The position numbers and the translations under genes were made by a program. The notes below the pieces were generated by a model that ran no database searches, was not told the origin of the DNA, and saw nothing but the letters and a program-made list of their open reading frames with translations. Below, one piece after another: positions 63,606 to 64,000 of a stretch of DNA of 64,000 bases; within the stretch, counting starts at the first letter, position 1, and each line of letters starts with the position of its first letter. The stretch spans positions 248,784-312,783 of the forward strand of contig NW_003546265.1 in assembly GCF_000090795.2 (NCBI RefSeq), read 5' to 3'. Source of the DNA: Amphimedon queenslandica. Its lineage: Eukaryota > Porifera > Demospongiae > Haplosclerida > Niphatidae.

Positions 63606-64000
63606 TTACTCAGCAGTCAATATGGGTGTGTGCGTTAAAATGGGTGGAGTCATTTTATTAGCCTGTAAAGAGTTAAATAAACCCGGTCCATTATAAGTGC
63701 CTAGTGAGTGGAGAGGATGGTGAGAGAGAGAGGGGGAGGGAGGGACGGCAGGATGATGAGGAGTATAATGATTAACAGAGTGCAGCTGCATCTCAGCCCC
63801 GCCCCCATTGCTGTAAGGAGAGTGGTGGATGAAACCGGGTTGAACGCCTAAATGAGAGGAGGTTGGGTCAGTGGAGAGTAGGTGTGGTCTTTGTAGAAGG
63901 GTGAGAGAGGACGTGGTGCAGTTGGGGCCTCCGATAGAGTAAGGGGTGTGGTTTGGTATCATGTTCATGTGGTCCATTAGAGGGGGAGGGAGGGCGGGAA
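63606..64000 (-). CDS. C-terminal exon of a His/Pro-rich protein, family unknown (partial)
   Basis: A minus-strand frame open from the right edge to a stop at 63606, about 130 residues. The sequence is rich in His, Pro, Ser, Asn and Gly (MDHMNMIPNHTPYSIGG; VNHYTPHHPAVPPSPSL; ILTHTPILTAE at the end). Such tails are common in developmental transcription factors, but no DNA-binding domain lies inside the window, so the family cannot be named. The first part (PALPPPL) is still open at the edge, so the exon continues outside. Confidence 0.5.
   Translation of the reverse strand, partial: PALPPPLMDHMNMIPNHTPYSIGGPNCTTSSLTLLQRPHLLSTDPTSSHLGVQPGFIHHSPYSNGGGAEMQLHSVNHYTPHHPAVPPSPSLSHHPLHSLGTYNGPGLFNSLQANKMTPPILTHTPILTAE

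Overview
The window is animal nuclear DNA and most resembles a demosponge genome of the Amphimedon type. This rests on AT-rich sequence, dense genes, many short introns (often 45-100 bp), families of adhesion GPCRs and SRCR receptors, and animal orthologues (GBF1, IPMK, LRMDA, ALDH3, PHF13/23). The species call is inference. No bacterial, viral or RNA gene was recognised. All gene models were read by eye from splice signals, reading frame and family motifs, so individual exon edges may be off.

Layout. 1-1.0 kb (+): 3' end of an FN3/transmembrane receptor. 1.4-13.3 kb (-): a large adhesion GPCR with an Ig-rich ectodomain. 13.5-20.4 kb (-): a second adhesion GPCR sharing an HRM-EGF-TSP3-HRM-GAIN-GPS-7TM layout with the first. 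21.2-26.5 kb (-): a Ser/Pro-rich probable nuclear protein with an EH1-like Groucho-binding motif. 27.6-30.3 kb (+): a membrane-anchored ALDH3-type fatty aldehyde dehydrogenase, divergent from the EH1 gene. 30.5-34.3 kb (-): a third, shorter adhesion GPCR. 34.8-39.1 kb (-): LRMDA orthologue. 39.3-49.8 kb (-): GBF1 Arf-GEF. 50.2-55.3 kb (-): a tandem pair of SRCR receptor genes, one split by DNA transposons. 55.6-61.0 kb (-): inositol polyphosphate multikinase, divergent from a PHD-finger gene of the PHF13/PHF23 family (61.2-63.1 kb, +). 63.6-64.0 kb (-): C-terminal exon of an unidentified His/Pro-rich protein.

Genes by theme. Cell-surface sensing dominates: three adhesion GPCRs, one FN3 receptor and two SRCR receptors. 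The rest are housekeeping or regulatory: Golgi Arf activation (GBF1), inositol phosphate synthesis (IPMK), lipid aldehyde detoxification (ALDH3), chromatin reading (PHF13/23) and a presumed corepressor-binding factor. Two divergent promoters share a palindromic CACGTG element.

Repeats. The most distinctive is a dispersed ~190 bp unit centred on a perfect palindrome, found at eight places. Others are a ~51 bp minisatellite with higher-order structure inside the first GPCR gene, a Harbinger-like non-autonomous DNA transposon carrying host-like exons, and a hAT-like insertion that duplicated a start codon. There is also one assembly gap (10 N).
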